NCBI RefSeq assembly: GCF_037094685.1
Contig: NZ_CP146614.1
Coordinates: forward strand, 4,030,001 to 4,094,000
Source: Massilia sp. METH4
Lineage (GTDB): Bacteria; Pseudomonadota; Gammaproteobacteria; Burkholderiales; Burkholderiaceae_D
Direction: 5' to 3'
DNA length: 64,000 bases
The notes beneath the pieces are model-generated. The model worked only from the letters and a program-made list of their open reading frames with translations. It did not search any database and was not told the DNA's origin. The first letter of the stretch is position 1. Each line of letters begins with the position of its first letter. The position numbers and the translations under genes are program-made. This document shows positions 38,451 to 47,957 of the stretch, in pieces.

Positions 38451-38719
38451 AGCATTCCATTGTGTTGTCGTCAAATTAACCCGGACACGCTGCAAAGCGA
38501 CCGGGAGCGGACGGACTACCAATTTAAAGGCCGAGTTTAAGGAGGGTTCTCGGTCGCCGTCAAGCAATATGTCGGCCTCGTTACAAAAAACTTGAGCTAC
38601 GGCATCGAGAAAAATAAATGCAACTTCACGCCGGATGGCGGCAAATTCAATGCAAATGGCGAAAACACCATCGGATGCGTACAATGGTGGACCAGTATTT
38701 TCGACCTAGAAAGTTAATC

Positions 38720-39292
38720 ATGAGTAATATTATCGGCAGCGGCCCCGTCGACCATGCCAGCGCGATCGCGGCGACCGAACGATGGCTGGAGAAGGCCGTG
38801 ATCGGCCTGAACCTGTGCCCGTTCGCCAAGGCCGTGCATGTCAAGAAACAGATCCGCTACGTGGTCTCCGACGCCACCACGCCCGAAGCGTTGCTCGAAA
38901 TGCTGATGGACGAGCTGCAATTGCTCTCCGATACCCCGGCCGAGGAGGTGGACACCACGCTGATCATCCATCCCCACGTATTGATTGACTTCGAAGACTA
39001 CAATGAGTTCCTCGACGTCGCCGATGCGGCCCTCGAGGACATGGGGCTGATGGGCGAACTGCAGGTCGCCAGCTTCCACCCCGACTACCAGTTCGCCGAT
39101 ACGGACAAGAACGACATTGGCAACTACACCAACCGCTCGCCCTATCCCACGCTGCACCTGCTGCGCGAGGAAAGCGTGGAACGCGCCGTCGAGGCCTTCC
39201 CGGAGGCCGAGGCCATCTTCGAGAAAAACATCGAGACGATGGAAAAGCTGGGCCACGAAGGCTGGGACAAGCTCTTCCCCCAGGTGAAGTAA
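38720..39292 (+). CDS. DUF1415 family protein
   Basis: 190 residues from MSNIIGSGPVDHASAIAATE. Family blocks: IGLNLCPFAKAVHVKKQIRY, DDxEDYNEFLDVADAALED and DIGNYTNRSPYPTLHLLREE. Function unknown; the conserved Cys/His-rich look suggests an enzyme. The stop TAA overlaps the next ATG (TAATG), so the pair with the DUF1289 gene is coupled. Confidence 0.88.
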   Translation: MSNIIGSGPVDHASAIAATERWLEKAVIGLNLCPFAKAVHVKKQIRYVVSDATTPEALLEMLMDELQLLSDTPAEEVDTTLIIHPHVLIDFEDYNEFLDVADAALEDMGLMGELQVASFHPDYQFADTDKNDIGNYTNRSPYPTLHLLREESVERAVEAFPEAEAIFEKNIETMEKLGHEGWDKLFPQVK

Positions 39293-39486
39293 TGGCGGAC
39301 GAGAAGCTGCCGGAGCGACCGGACACGCCCTGCGTGGCCGTCTGCTCGACCACGTTCGACGACATCTGCCGCGGCTGCGGGCGCACCTATATAGAAGTGG
39401 CGCACTGGGTGTCGATGTCGGCCGAGGAAAAGGAAAAGGTGTGGCAGCGTATCCTGGCGCAGGGCTACCCACGGCGTAACGGATAG
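39292..39486 (+). CDS. DUF1289 small Cys-rich protein
   Basis: 64 residues. Four Cys in CVAVCSTTFDDICRGCGRT (C14, C18, C27, C30) fit the small Fe-S or zinc knuckle of DUF1289 proteins. It overlaps the upstream gene by one base (TAATG). Often found next to reductase-like genes; role unknown. Confidence 0.88.
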   Translation: MADEKLPERPDTPCVAVCSTTFDDICRGCGRTYIEVAHWVSMSAEEKEKVWQRILAQGYPRRNG

Positions 39487-39523
39487 CGGCGAGCTCGCGC
39501 AACGCCAGCTGCGCCAACCCCGC

Positions 39524-39622
39524 TGACAGGCACCGGGGTTAAAGAAATATTTCAAAAAATGGGGTGCCTGTCACCGGGGCTGAGGAAACATTGCAAAAAG
39601 CCCGGTGCCTGTCACCGGGCTG
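39524..39622. repeat. TGACAGGCACC hairpin and GGTGCCTGTCACCGGG direct repeat
   Basis: TGACAGGCACC (39524-39534) pairs with GGTGCCTGTCA (39563-39573) around an A/T-rich loop. GGTGCCTGTCACCGGG recurs at 39604. The region separates convergent genes and probably terminates both. Confidence 0.75.
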
Positions 39623-39643
39623 GGGCCCGTAGCTGGCTGGCCG

Positions 39644-40156
39644 TTACTGCGGAATCGTCCCGATGAAATCCTTCTTCCCGATATCCAGCCCGTTATGCCG
39701 CAGGATGTCGTAGGCCGTGGTGGCGTGGAAGAAGAAATGTGGCAGTGCGTAGTGCAGCAGGTAGGTCTGGCCGCTGAAATGGCGGGTCTTTTCGCCGCTG
39801 CCGACGGTGATCGGGCGCTCGGCGCTCTGTTCGATCTCGTGCGCGGGCAGGCTGTCCAGGAAGGTCAGCGTTTTCTTGATGCGCAGCTTCAGCTCGGCAA
39901 AGCTCTTTTCCGTGTCTTCCCACGAAGGCACGTCCTGCCCGGCCAGCCGCGCGCCGGCGCCCTTGGCGAAGTCGGCGGCGATCTGGATCTGGCGCGTGAA
40001 CGGCAGCATGTCCGGGAACAGCCGGTATTGCAGCAAGGCGTTCGGGTCGATCCGCGTGGTCTCGACGTGCCGTTCGGCCTTCTCGAGAATGTCGAGCAGG
40101 CTGTTCAGGATTTGCCGGAACACGGGCAGCGAGGCGGAATACATCGAAAAACTCAT
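39644..40156 (-). CDS. DUF1993 family protein
   Basis: 170 residues from MSFSMYSASLPVFRQILNSL (SD AGGAGA). Helical DinB-like bundle: ILNSLLDILEKAERHVE, LPFTRQIQIAADFAKGA, and HFFFHATTAYDILRHNGLDIGKKDFIG at the end. Family DUF1993 of unknown role, possibly a metal-binding DinB relative. It is convergent with the DUF1289 gene. Confidence 0.85.
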   Translation of the reverse strand: MSFSMYSASLPVFRQILNSLLDILEKAERHVETTRIDPNALLQYRLFPDMLPFTRQIQIAADFAKGAGARLAGQDVPSWEDTEKSFAELKLRIKKTLTFLDSLPAHEIEQSAERPITVGSGEKTRHFSGQTYLLHYALPHFFFHATTAYDILRHNGLDIGKKDFIGTIPQ

Positions 40157-40337
40157 GGGATCTCCTGTGAAAGAGTGAGCATCATAGCAAGTTGGGCGCG
40201 GGTGCGACATTTGCGTTGCCTGCACGCTTCGTTACAGAACGGCATTCGTGACTTGCGTATCGCTTTGCAGCATAATTGCACCACGATAATTATGCGCTGC
40301 TCAAGATGCTCTTGAATTTCCAGCCTGCTGTTTCTGC

Positions 40338-43300
40338 ATGAGGCCGCCAACTCGCGGCCTGCGTGCCCGGCTGGGCGCGCTGTATGGCCAATCGATCTAC
40401 GGGTCGCTGCTGCTTGTCGTTCTGGGCGGGCTGATCGTGCCCGCGATCGTCGGCAGCTACCTGCTGGTTGGCGTGCGCGAGCAGCAATCCACGCGCACCG
40501 CATTGAACGAGGCACTGCAGCGCAATGCCGACATCCTCGCGCTCGGCGTGCAGGAATCACTGTGGAACATGGATGCCGAATCGGCGCGATCGCTCGTGCA
40601 CTCGGTGATGCGCGACCCCTCGGTGGTGCAGGTCCAGGTCACCGGCCAGGCCGAGACCCAGTTCATCCACGAGAAATCGAAGGCCCGGCCGTTGGGCACT
40701 GTGGTTCGCGCTGATCGCGACGTGATCGTGCGCGGCGAGCGTATCGGCCACGTGACCGTCGAGATGGACGATGCCCGCAGCCGCCAGGAACTGCGCGACA
40801 AGCGCCGCTCCTATATCTTCGTGCTGGCCGCGCAGCTGACCGTGTCGCTGCTGCTCATCATCCTCTTCCTCAACAAGCGCGTGATGCACCCGCTGCGCCG
40901 CCTGATGCGCGTTTCCGACCGCCTCGCGCGGGGGGATTTCGATACGCCCATCGAGGTGCGCGGCAACGATGAACTGGGCCGCCTGGCCGATCGGCTGGAA
41001 GATACCCGCGAAGCGCTGCGCCGGCTGTTCGAGGACGTGCGCCAGCGCGAGGAACGCTTCCGCACCATCGTCACGCAGGTACCCGGCGCCGTGTTCCGCT
41101 ACCAGCCCGACGGCCCGATCGAATTCGTGAGCGATGCGATCGAGGGCATCTCCGGCTACACGGCCGCCCAGCTGATGCGCGGCACAACGCATTCCTGGGT
41201 CAACCTGATCACGCCGGAAGACCGGCGCACGCAGCGCCGCGCCGTCAAGAGCGCGATCGAGGAGGGCCGCCCCTACGAGGCGGAGTACCGCATCGTCGAT
41301 GCTTCCGGCACCGAGCGCTGGGTCCTCGAGGTCGGCAAGCCCCAGGCGCCGGCCGATGGCGGCGCCCCCTGGGTGGACGGCATCCTCTCCGATATCAGCG
41401 AGCGCAAGGACAATGAAATGCGCATCGAGGCGCTGCTGGCCGAGCAGGGCGCGATCCTGGACAACGTGATGTTCGGCGTGATGTTCGTCCGCCATCGCAC
41501 GATCATGTCGGTGAACCGCCGCTGCGAGGAACTGTTCGGCTACGAACCCGGCGAAATGGTGGGCAAGTCAACCGCCATCGTGTTCCCCACCTCGTTCGAT
41601 TTCGAGGCGGCGGGCGTGCGCCAGTATCCGTCGCTCGGGCAGGGCGAGTACTTCAGCGAGGAGCGCCACTACCGCCGCCGCGACGGCACGCTGTTCTGGT
41701 GCATGGTCAGCGGCTGCGCGATCGACCAGAACCGGCCCAACGAAGGCAGTATCTGGGTGTATGCCGACATCACGGCGCGCAAGGAGGCGGAAGAAAAGCT
41801 GCGCCTCTCCGCCACGGTGCTGGAGCACATTGCCGACGGCGTGGTGGTGGTGGACAAGGCCGGCAGGATCGTCGCGGTCAACCCCGCATTCACGCAGATC
41901 ACCGGCTACGAAGAGGCCGAGGCGCTCGGCCGCGACATCGGCCTCACGCGCTCCGGCCGCCAGGACGAAGCTTTCCACCAGCAGCTGTGGCGCGAGCTGG
42001 TCGAAAACGGCTACTGGCAAGGCGAGATGTGGGCGCTGCGCAAGGGCGGCGAACAATTCCTGCAATCGCTCACGCTCACCGCGGTGCGCGACTCGGAGGG
42101 CGCCACCACGCACTACGCCGGCGTGTTCAGCGACATCACGCTGGTGAAGGAAAACGAGAAGAAGCTCGACCACCTGGCGCACCACGATTCGCTCACCGGT
42201 TTGCCGAACCGGCTGCTGTTCAACGACCGGCTGCAGCATGCGCTGGACCGTGCGCAGCGCTCCCAGGAGCAGCTGGCGCTGCTGTTCATCGACCTGGACC
42301 GCTTCAAGAACGTCAACGACACGCTCGGCCACCACATCGGCGACGAGCTGCTCAAGCAGGTCGCCGTCGTGCTGTCGGAGCGCCTGCGCGACGGCGACAC
42401 GCTCGCGCGGCTGGGCGGCGACGAATTCGTGGTGCTGCTCGAAGATACCAGCGGCGAGTACGCGGCCACGCTGGTGGCCGAGAAACTGGTGGCCATCTTC
42501 GAGCAACCGTTCCTGGTGGCCGGCCACGAGCTGTTCGTCACCTGCAGCATCGGCATCAGCATGTATCCGCACGACGGCGCCGACCTGAATGTGCTGATCC
42601 GCAATGCCGACGTGGCGATGTACCAGGCCAAGGCGCGCGGGCGCAACGGCTACCGCTTCTATGCGCCGTCGATGACGGGCGACGGCGTGGAGCGCCTGCG
42701 CCTGGAGGCATGGCTGCGCCGCTCGCTGGAGAAGGAAGAGATGTTCCTGAATTACCAGCCGCAGGTGGAAATCGATACGGGCCGGCTGATCGGCGTGGAA
42801 GCGCTGGTGCGCTGGAACCACCCGGAACTGGGCCTGGTGCCGCCGGGCCGCTTCGTTCCGCTGGCCGAGGACACGGGCTTCATCAGCCAGTTGGGCGAAT
42901 GGGTGCTGGCCGAGGCATGCCGGCAGATGGTGCGCTGGCAGCAGGCCGGCCTGGCGGTGCCGAAGATCGCCGTCAACCTGTCGGTGCGGCAGTTCGAGCG
43001 GGGCACGATCGTGCCGACGGTGGAGAACATCCTGCGCGAGACGGGGCTGGAGCCGTCCCGCCTGCAGCTCGAGGTGACCGAATCGCTGATCATGAACACC
43101 GGCGACGCGCTGCAATACATCAATGGCCTGCACGCCCTCGGCGTCAGCCTGGCGATCGACGACTTCGGCACCGGGTACTCGTCGCTGGCCTACCTGAAGC
43201 AGATGCCGGTGCAGACCCTGAAGATCGACCGCTCGTTCATCAAGGATATCCACGAGGATGCCAACGACGAGGCGATCGCCGTCGCCATCATCCAGCTCGG

Positions 43301-43451
43301 CAAGAGCATGAACCTGTCCGTCATCGCCGAAGGCGTGGAGACCGACGAGCAGGCCGCCTTCCTGCTGCGCCACGGCTGCAACCAGGCGCAGGGCTATTAC
43401 TACAGCCGCCCGGTGATGCCGGACGACCTGCTGCGCCGCTGGCTCCCTTGA
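40338..43451 (+). CDS. Membrane PAS-GGDEF-EAL c-di-GMP enzyme
   Basis: 1,037 residues. TM1 (about 20-45), a periplasmic sensor region (about 50-160), TM2 (about 162-180), HAMP (about 180-235), PAS/PAC domains (about 245-355, 370-485, 490-610), GGDEF (about 615-775, intact RLGGDEFVVLLED) and EAL (about 790-1030; EALVRW, NLSVRQ, DDFGTGYSSL, KIDRSF, EGVET all present). Both catalytic signatures are intact, so synthase and phosphodiesterase activities are possible; which prevails is unknown. It would feed or drain c-di-GMP and thus regulate motility or biofilm. The next gene starts 4 bp after its stop but is of a different nature. A PilZ gene lies 12 kb away. Confidence 0.9.
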   Translation: MRPPTRGLRARLGALYGQSIYGSLLLVVLGGLIVPAIVGSYLLVGVREQQSTRTALNEALQRNADILALGVQESLWNMDAESARSLVHSVMRDPSVVQVQVTGQAETQFIHEKSKARPLGTVVRADRDVIVRGERIGHVTVEMDDARSRQELRDKRRSYIFVLAAQLTVSLLLIILFLNKRVMHPLRRLMRVSDRLARGDFDTPIEVRGNDELGRLADRLEDTREALRRLFEDVRQREERFRTIVTQVPGAVFRYQPDGPIEFVSDAIEGISGYTAAQLMRGTTHSWVNLITPEDRRTQRRAVKSAIEEGRPYEAEYRIVDASGTERWVLEVGKPQAPADGGAPWVDGILSDISERKDNEMRIEALLAEQGAILDNVMFGVMFVRHRTIMSVNRRCEELFGYEPGEMVGKSTAIVFPTSFDFEAAGVRQYPSLGQGEYFSEERHYRRRDGTLFWCMVSGCAIDQNRPNEGSIWVYADITARKEAEEKLRLSATVLEHIADGVVVVDKAGRIVAVNPAFTQITGYEEAEALGRDIGLTRSGRQDEAFHQQLWRELVENGYWQGEMWALRKGGEQFLQSLTLTAVRDSEGATTHYAGVFSDITLVKENEKKLDHLAHHDSLTGLPNRLLFNDRLQHALDRAQRSQEQLALLFIDLDRFKNVNDTLGHHIGDELLKQVAVVLSERLRDGDTLARLGGDEFVVLLEDTSGEYAATLVAEKLVAIFEQPFLVAGHELFVTCSIGISMYPHDGADLNVLIRNADVAMYQAKARGRNGYRFYAPSMTGDGVERLRLEAWLRRSLEKEEMFLNYQPQVEIDTGRLIGVEALVRWNHPELGLVPPGRFVPLAEDTGFISQLGEWVLAEACRQMVRWQQAGLAVPKIAVNLSVRQFERGTIVPTVENILRETGLEPSRLQLEVTESLIMNTGDALQYINGLHALGVSLAIDDFGTGYSSLAYLKQMPVQTLKIDRSFIKDIHEDANDEAIAVAIIQLGKSMNLSVIAEGVETDEQAAFLLRHGCNQAQGYYYSRPVMPDDLLRRWLP

Positions 43452-43455
43452 ACCC

Positions 43456-45714
43456 ATGACCAGGTTGACACGCCGCCGCTTCCTGCTCGCCGGGACGGCC
43501 GCGGCCGGCGCGCTGGTCGTCGGCTGGGGCGCATTGCCGCCGCGGCAGCGCCTGCACGCGGCCGAGCCGCTGGCGCTCGATGGCGACGCGGTGACGCTGA
43601 ACGGCTGGGTGGCCGTGGCACCGGACAATACGGTGACCGTGATCGTGCCGCGCGCCGAGATGGGGCAGGGCGTGCACACCGCCTTGCCGATGCTGGTGGC
43701 CGAGGAGCTGGACATGCCGCTGGAGCGCGTGCGCATCGCCGCCGCGCGGCCGGACAAGATCTACGCCAACCTGGCCGCCATCCGCGATGCGCTGCCCTTC
43801 CACCCCGACGACCAGGGCGCCGCGCAAGCCTTCGCGCGCTGGACCCTTGCCAAGGTCGCGCGCGAACTGGGCATCAGCCTGACGGGCGGCTCGTCGTCGG
43901 TGAAGGATGCATGGCTGCCGATGCGCGAGGCCGGCGCCGCCGCCCGTGCCATGCTGGTGGCGGCCGCGGCGCGCGCCTGGGAGGTGGCGCCGGCCGCCAT
44001 CCGCACTGCCGACGGGGAACTGTTCCACGACGCGAGCGGCCGCCGTGCCACGTACGGCAGCTTCGCCTGGCCCGCCGCCGCGGAAAGCCCGGGCGACGCG
44101 GTGCTGAAGGACCCCCATGCCTTCCGGCTGATCGGGCGCGCAGCGCCGCGCCGCGAAGCGCGCAACAAGGTCGACGGCAGCGCGCGCTTCGGTATCGACG
44201 CCCGCCCCGAGGGCATGGTGTACGCGGCCGTGCGCATGGCGCCGGCACTGGGCGGCAGTATCGCCGGCATCAACCCCGGCGACGTGACGGGCATGCCGGG
44301 CGTGCTCGCCGTGATCGACTACACGAATGCGCTCGCCGGCCAGACCGGGGCCCGCGCCGGCGTGGCCGTGGTGGCGAAGACGTTCTGGCAGGCGAGGACG
44401 GCCGCCGAGGCGCTGGCCATCCGCTGGGATGCGGGGCCCCATGCGGAGCTGTCGAGCGAAGGCATCGTTGCCGGACTGCGCAGCGCACTGGGAGACGGCG
44501 AGCGCCACGTGTACTTCGAGCAGGGCGAGGTGGAGGAGGCGCAGGCGCAGGGCCATGTGGTCCGCGCCGAGTACAGCGTGCCGTACCAGGCCCACGTGGC
44601 GATGGAGCCGGTGAACTGCTCCGCGCAGGTGGCCGACGGCAAGGTGCGGCTGTGGTTGTCCACGCAGGTGCCGTCGATCGCGATCGAGATCGCGGCCACC
44701 ATCGGCGGCGTGGCACCGGAGCAGGTCGAGCTGCACGAATACCTGCTGGGCGGCGGCTTCGGCCGCCGGCTCGAGGGCGACATGGTGGCGCAGGCCGTCG
44801 CCATCGCGCGTCAATGCCGCGGCCTGCCGGTGCAGGTGATCTGGACGCGCGAGCAGGATATCCGCCACGACGTCTACCGCCCCGCGGCGGTGGCGCGGCT
44901 GGCCGCCACGCTCGACGCGGCGGGTACGGTCAAGAGCTGGGATTTCGTCGGCGCGGGCGGCGCGCTGACGGGCCAATACACGCTGCGCAACCTCGGGCTG
45001 CCGCCGGCGGGGCCGGACAAGACCACCGTCGAAGGCGCCTACGACATGCAGTACGAGATCCCTCACCAGCGCATCGCCCACGTGGCGGTGGACAGCGCCG
45101 TGCCGCTGGGGAACTGGCGCTCCGTCGGGCACTCGTACAATGCCTTCTTCAAGGAGAGCTTCGTCGACGAGATGGCGCACGCGGCCGGCAAGGACCCGGT
45201 GGCGTTCCGCGCCGCCATGCTGCTCGAGCACCCGCGCCATGCCGCCGTGCTCGAGGCGGCGGTGCGCCGCGCGGGCACGCCGCCGGCCGGCCGTGCGCAT
45301 GGGGTGGCGCTGCACCAGAGCTTCGGCACGGTCGTGGCGCAGGTGGCCGAGGTGTCCGTGCAGGGCAAGGAGATCCGCGTGCACCGGGTGGTCTGCGCGA
45401 TCGATTGCGGCATCGCCGTCAACCCCGGGCACGTGGCGCAACAGATGGAGTCGAGCGTCGCCTTCGGCCTGTCCGCCACCCTCGGTGCCGCCATCACGAT
45501 CGCCGGCGGCGAGGTGCGGGAGGGGAACTTCGGCGACTATCCGGTGCCGCGCATGCACGAGGTGCCTCAGGTTGAAACGGTGATCGTGCTGTCCACCGAG
45601 CCGCCCGAAGGCGTGGGCGAGCCGGGCGTGCCGCCGGTGGCGCCGGCCGTGGCCAACGCGGTGTTCAAGTTGACAGGGCAGCGGCTGCGCAGCCTGCCGC
45701 TGCGGCTGGGCTGA
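43456..45714 (+). CDS. Molybdopterin-binding oxidoreductase, isoquinoline 1-oxidoreductase beta-like
   Basis: 752 residues with a twin-arginine signal (TRLTRRRFLLAG). It belongs to the xanthine-dehydrogenase large-subunit class, IorB/QorL group with molybdopterin-cytosine binding: EMGQGVHTALPMLVAEEL, AHVAMEPVNCSA, GGGFGRRLEGD, GNWRSVGHSYNAFFKESFVDE and the catalytic-Glu end EGVGEPGVPPVAPA. Such enzymes need a 2Fe-2S small subunit; none is encoded next to it. It may pair with one encoded elsewhere. Likely oxidises an aldehyde or N-heterocycle in the periplasm. Confidence 0.88.
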   Translation: MTRLTRRRFLLAGTAAAGALVVGWGALPPRQRLHAAEPLALDGDAVTLNGWVAVAPDNTVTVIVPRAEMGQGVHTALPMLVAEELDMPLERVRIAAARPDKIYANLAAIRDALPFHPDDQGAAQAFARWTLAKVARELGISLTGGSSSVKDAWLPMREAGAAARAMLVAAAARAWEVAPAAIRTADGELFHDASGRRATYGSFAWPAAAESPGDAVLKDPHAFRLIGRAAPRREARNKVDGSARFGIDARPEGMVYAAVRMAPALGGSIAGINPGDVTGMPGVLAVIDYTNALAGQTGARAGVAVVAKTFWQARTAAEALAIRWDAGPHAELSSEGIVAGLRSALGDGERHVYFEQGEVEEAQAQGHVVRAEYSVPYQAHVAMEPVNCSAQVADGKVRLWLSTQVPSIAIEIAATIGGVAPEQVELHEYLLGGGFGRRLEGDMVAQAVAIARQCRGLPVQVIWTREQDIRHDVYRPAAVARLAATLDAAGTVKSWDFVGAGGALTGQYTLRNLGLPPAGPDKTTVEGAYDMQYEIPHQRIAHVAVDSAVPLGNWRSVGHSYNAFFKESFVDEMAHAAGKDPVAFRAAMLLEHPRHAAVLEAAVRRAGTPPAGRAHGVALHQSFGTVVAQVAEVSVQGKEIRVHRVVCAIDCGIAVNPGHVAQQMESSVAFGLSATLGAAITIAGGEVREGNFGDYPVPRMHEVPQVETVIVLSTEPPEGVGEPGVPPVAPAVANAVFKLTGQRLRSLPLRLG

Positions 45715-45717
45715 CGG

Positions 45718-46899
45718 TCAGCCCTGGGACGGACAGGCGGCAGGTACCCGCAGCGTCGCCAGCCAGAATCCCAGCGCCGCCACGCTGGTGCCAGCCCCCG
45801 CGACGCACACGAACGGCCAGCCGCCGGCCGCATGCGCCGCGCTGGCCACGAGTGCGCCGATGCCGCTGCCGGCGGCATAGAACAGCATGTAGCAGGCGAC
45901 CAGGCGGCTCGGCGCGGCATTGCTGCGCAGGATCAGGCTCTGGTTCGTCACGTGCAGCGCCTGCACCGCCAGGTCGAGCGCCACGACGCCGATGCCCAGC
46001 GCCAGCAGCGAGGCGGGCGTGAAGGCCAGGGGCAGCCATGCCGCGCACAGCAGCACGAGCGCCATGCCGGTCGTCCGCTCGCTGCGGCCCCGGTCGGCGC
46101 GGCGGCCGGCGCCCAGCGCGCCCAGGGCCCCGATCAATCCCACCAGGCCGAACGCACCGATCGCCGTGTGCGGCAAGGCGTGCGGCGGCCCCGCCAGCTC
46201 GAGCGCCAGCGCGCTCCAGAAGATGTTGAATACCGCGAACATCAGCAGCGCGATGGTGCCGCGCGTGCGCAGTACCCGGTCCGTGCGCAGCAGCGCGGCC
46301 ATCGAGCCGACCAGGTCCCGGTACGGCAGGGGAGCCGCGGGCGGCGGCACGGCGGGAAGCGCGCGCCACAGCAGCGCGGCAATGAGCCCCGTCGATACGG
46401 CCGATGCGGCATACACCGCGCGCCAGCCGGCCAGGTCGGCGACGCCGCCGGCGACCGCGCGCGCCGCCAGCAACCCGAGCACCACGCCGCCCTGGACCGC
46501 ACCGACGACGCGGCCACGCTCGCCGTCGGCCGCGGCCGCCGCCACGCAGGCGATCAGGCCCTGCGTCATCGCCGTGCCCAGCAGGCCGGCCAGCAGCATC
46601 GCCCCCAGCAGCGGCACGACCGCTTGCGCCAGCCATACGCCGGCCAGCGCCACCGCCAGCAATCCGAGCTGGGCCAGCAGCAGGCGGCGCCGGTCGAGGC
46701 GGTCGCCCAGCGGCACCACGAACAGCAGCGCGAGCACGCTGCCCAGTTGCGTGGCGGTGACGATGCCGCCGGCCGCCGCGCGGTCCAGCGCCAGGTCGGC
46801 GGCGATCAGGTCGAGCAGCGGCTGCGCGTAGTAGACGTTGGCAACGCACAGGGCGGCGCAGGCAGCGAGCAGGGCAAGGCGGGGCGTGGTGAAATACAT
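45718..46899 (-). CDS. MFS transporter
   Basis: 393 residues from MYFTTPRLALLAACAAL (SD GGAGG). About 12 hydrophobic segments; motif A LFVVPLGDRLDRRRLL after TM2; N-terminal ANVYYAQPLLDLIA resembles drug or sugar-efflux MFS groups. The neighbouring, divergent HxlR regulator and the 86-bp AT-rich intergenic region suggest induction by a compound such as an aldehyde or quinone. Substrate not predictable. Confidence 0.88.
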   Translation of the reverse strand: MYFTTPRLALLAACAALCVANVYYAQPLLDLIAADLALDRAAAGGIVTATQLGSVLALLFVVPLGDRLDRRRLLLAQLGLLAVALAGVWLAQAVVPLLGAMLLAGLLGTAMTQGLIACVAAAAADGERGRVVGAVQGGVVLGLLAARAVAGGVADLAGWRAVYAASAVSTGLIAALLWRALPAVPPPAAPLPYRDLVGSMAALLRTDRVLRTRGTIALLMFAVFNIFWSALALELAGPPHALPHTAIGAFGLVGLIGALGALGAGRRADRGRSERTTGMALVLLCAAWLPLAFTPASLLALGIGVVALDLAVQALHVTNQSLILRSNAAPSRLVACYMLFYAAGSGIGALVASAAHAAGGWPFVCVAGAGTSVAALGFWLATLRVPAACPSQG

Positions 46900-46925
46900 G
46901 CTTCCTCCAAACTGGTTTTGAATTG

Positions 46926-46955
46926 AAACTAGTTGAAGCGTAAGGCTCCTAGTTT
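46926..46955. promoter_or_regulatory. Candidate HxlR operator between MFS and hxlR genes
   Basis: AAACTAG (46926-46932) and CTAGTTT (46949-46955) form an inverted repeat 16 bp apart in the AT-rich gap between divergent genes; a further AACTA occurs nearby. Fits a dimeric regulator site. Confidence 0.4.
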
Positions 46956-46985
46956 TAAAATGCAACTACTTGTATGGAGGAGCGG

Positions 46986-47438
46986 ATGGCGGGCAGGAAG
47001 AACAACCGGGCGGAGCCGTGTCCCGTGGCGCGGGGCGTGGATGTCGTGGGCGAGCGCTGGGCGCTGCTGATCGTGCGCGATGCCTTCGACGGCGTGCGGC
47101 GCTTCGGCGATTTCCAGCGCAGTCTCGGGATGGCGCGCAATATCCTGGCCGACCGGCTGCGCATGCTCGTCGAAGCCGGCATCCTCGCCAGCCAGCCGGC
47201 CTCCGACGGGTCGGCCTACCAGGAATACGTGCTGACGGCGAAAGGGGAAGACCTGTTCCAGGTGATCGTGGCGCTGCGCCGGTGGGGCGAGCGGCACCTC
47301 TTCGCGCCCGGCGAGGCGCATTCCGTGCTGGTGCGGCGCGACACCGGGAGAGCGGTGGCCGACCTGGCGCTGCGCACGGCTGACGGCGAGGAATTGTCGG
47401 CCGCCGATACGGCCGTGAAGAAGGTGGAGGGCCTGTAG
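46986..47438 (+). CDS. HxlR-family transcriptional regulator
   Basis: 150 residues from ATG 46986; the alternative ATG at 46974 lies before the GGAGGAG that is the RBS for 46986. Winged HTH: CPVARGVDVVGERWALLIVRDAFDGVRRFGDFQRSLGMARNILADRL. Lacks the long C-terminal domain of other regulators but has an acidic tail. Regulates the divergent MFS gene by context. Confidence 0.88.
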   Translation: MAGRKNNRAEPCPVARGVDVVGERWALLIVRDAFDGVRRFGDFQRSLGMARNILADRLRMLVEAGILASQPASDGSAYQEYVLTAKGEDLFQVIVALRRWGERHLFAPGEAHSVLVRRDTGRAVADLALRTADGEELSAADTAVKKVEGL

Positions 47439-47439
47439 C

Positions 47440-47862
47440 TTAGCCCGTACCCATCAGTTGCCGCAGGTTGCACTCCTGCTGCCACTGCCGGCGCTCGGCG
47501 GTGCTGCCGGCCTGGCGGTCCAGCTCCTCGCTGCTGGTGGCGGCGATGGTGTCGATCAGCCGGCTGGCCACGTTCGGGTCGGGCAGCATGGTGCCGAAAA
47601 AGGCAACCGTTTCATGGCGCTGGATGAGCAGGGTGGGGAAGTTTTCCACGTCCAGGTCGCCTACCAGGTCGGCGTGGTCTTCGATATCGACCCACAGGAA
47701 GTATTTTTCCGGGTGGCGCGCGGCCAGTTCCTCGAACGCGGCGCGGTAGCTGGAGCAGGTGCCGCACCAGGCGGCGCACAGGCAGGCCACCACCAGGCGG
47801 TCCTGCGCCAGCGCGGCGGCTACTTCGGCGCGGTTGTCGGCTTGTAGGGTTGTGCTGTGCAT
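47440..47862 (-). CDS. Thioredoxin-family protein
   Basis: 140 residues. Trx fold with active site AAWCGTCSSY and cis-Pro in VENFPTLLIQ. The surface differs from housekeeping thioredoxin; no signal peptide, so cytoplasmic. It may handle a specific redox partner. It ends 1 bp from the convergent hxlR stop, and its start is 95 bp from divergent tsaB. Confidence 0.85.
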   Translation of the reverse strand: MHSTTLQADNRAEVAAALAQDRLVVACLCAAWCGTCSSYRAAFEELAARHPEKYFLWVDIEDHADLVGDLDVENFPTLLIQRHETVAFFGTMLPDPNVASRLIDTIAATSSEELDRQAGSTAERRQWQQECNLRQLMGTG

Positions 47863-47957
47863 GGCCGCATTGTACAGCGTGTCAAACTGTCATGCAGGGC
47901 CGCCGCGCCGCGCCCGACGGCTGGGCCAGCGCCGCCGCGCGAGGTAAAATACGCCTT

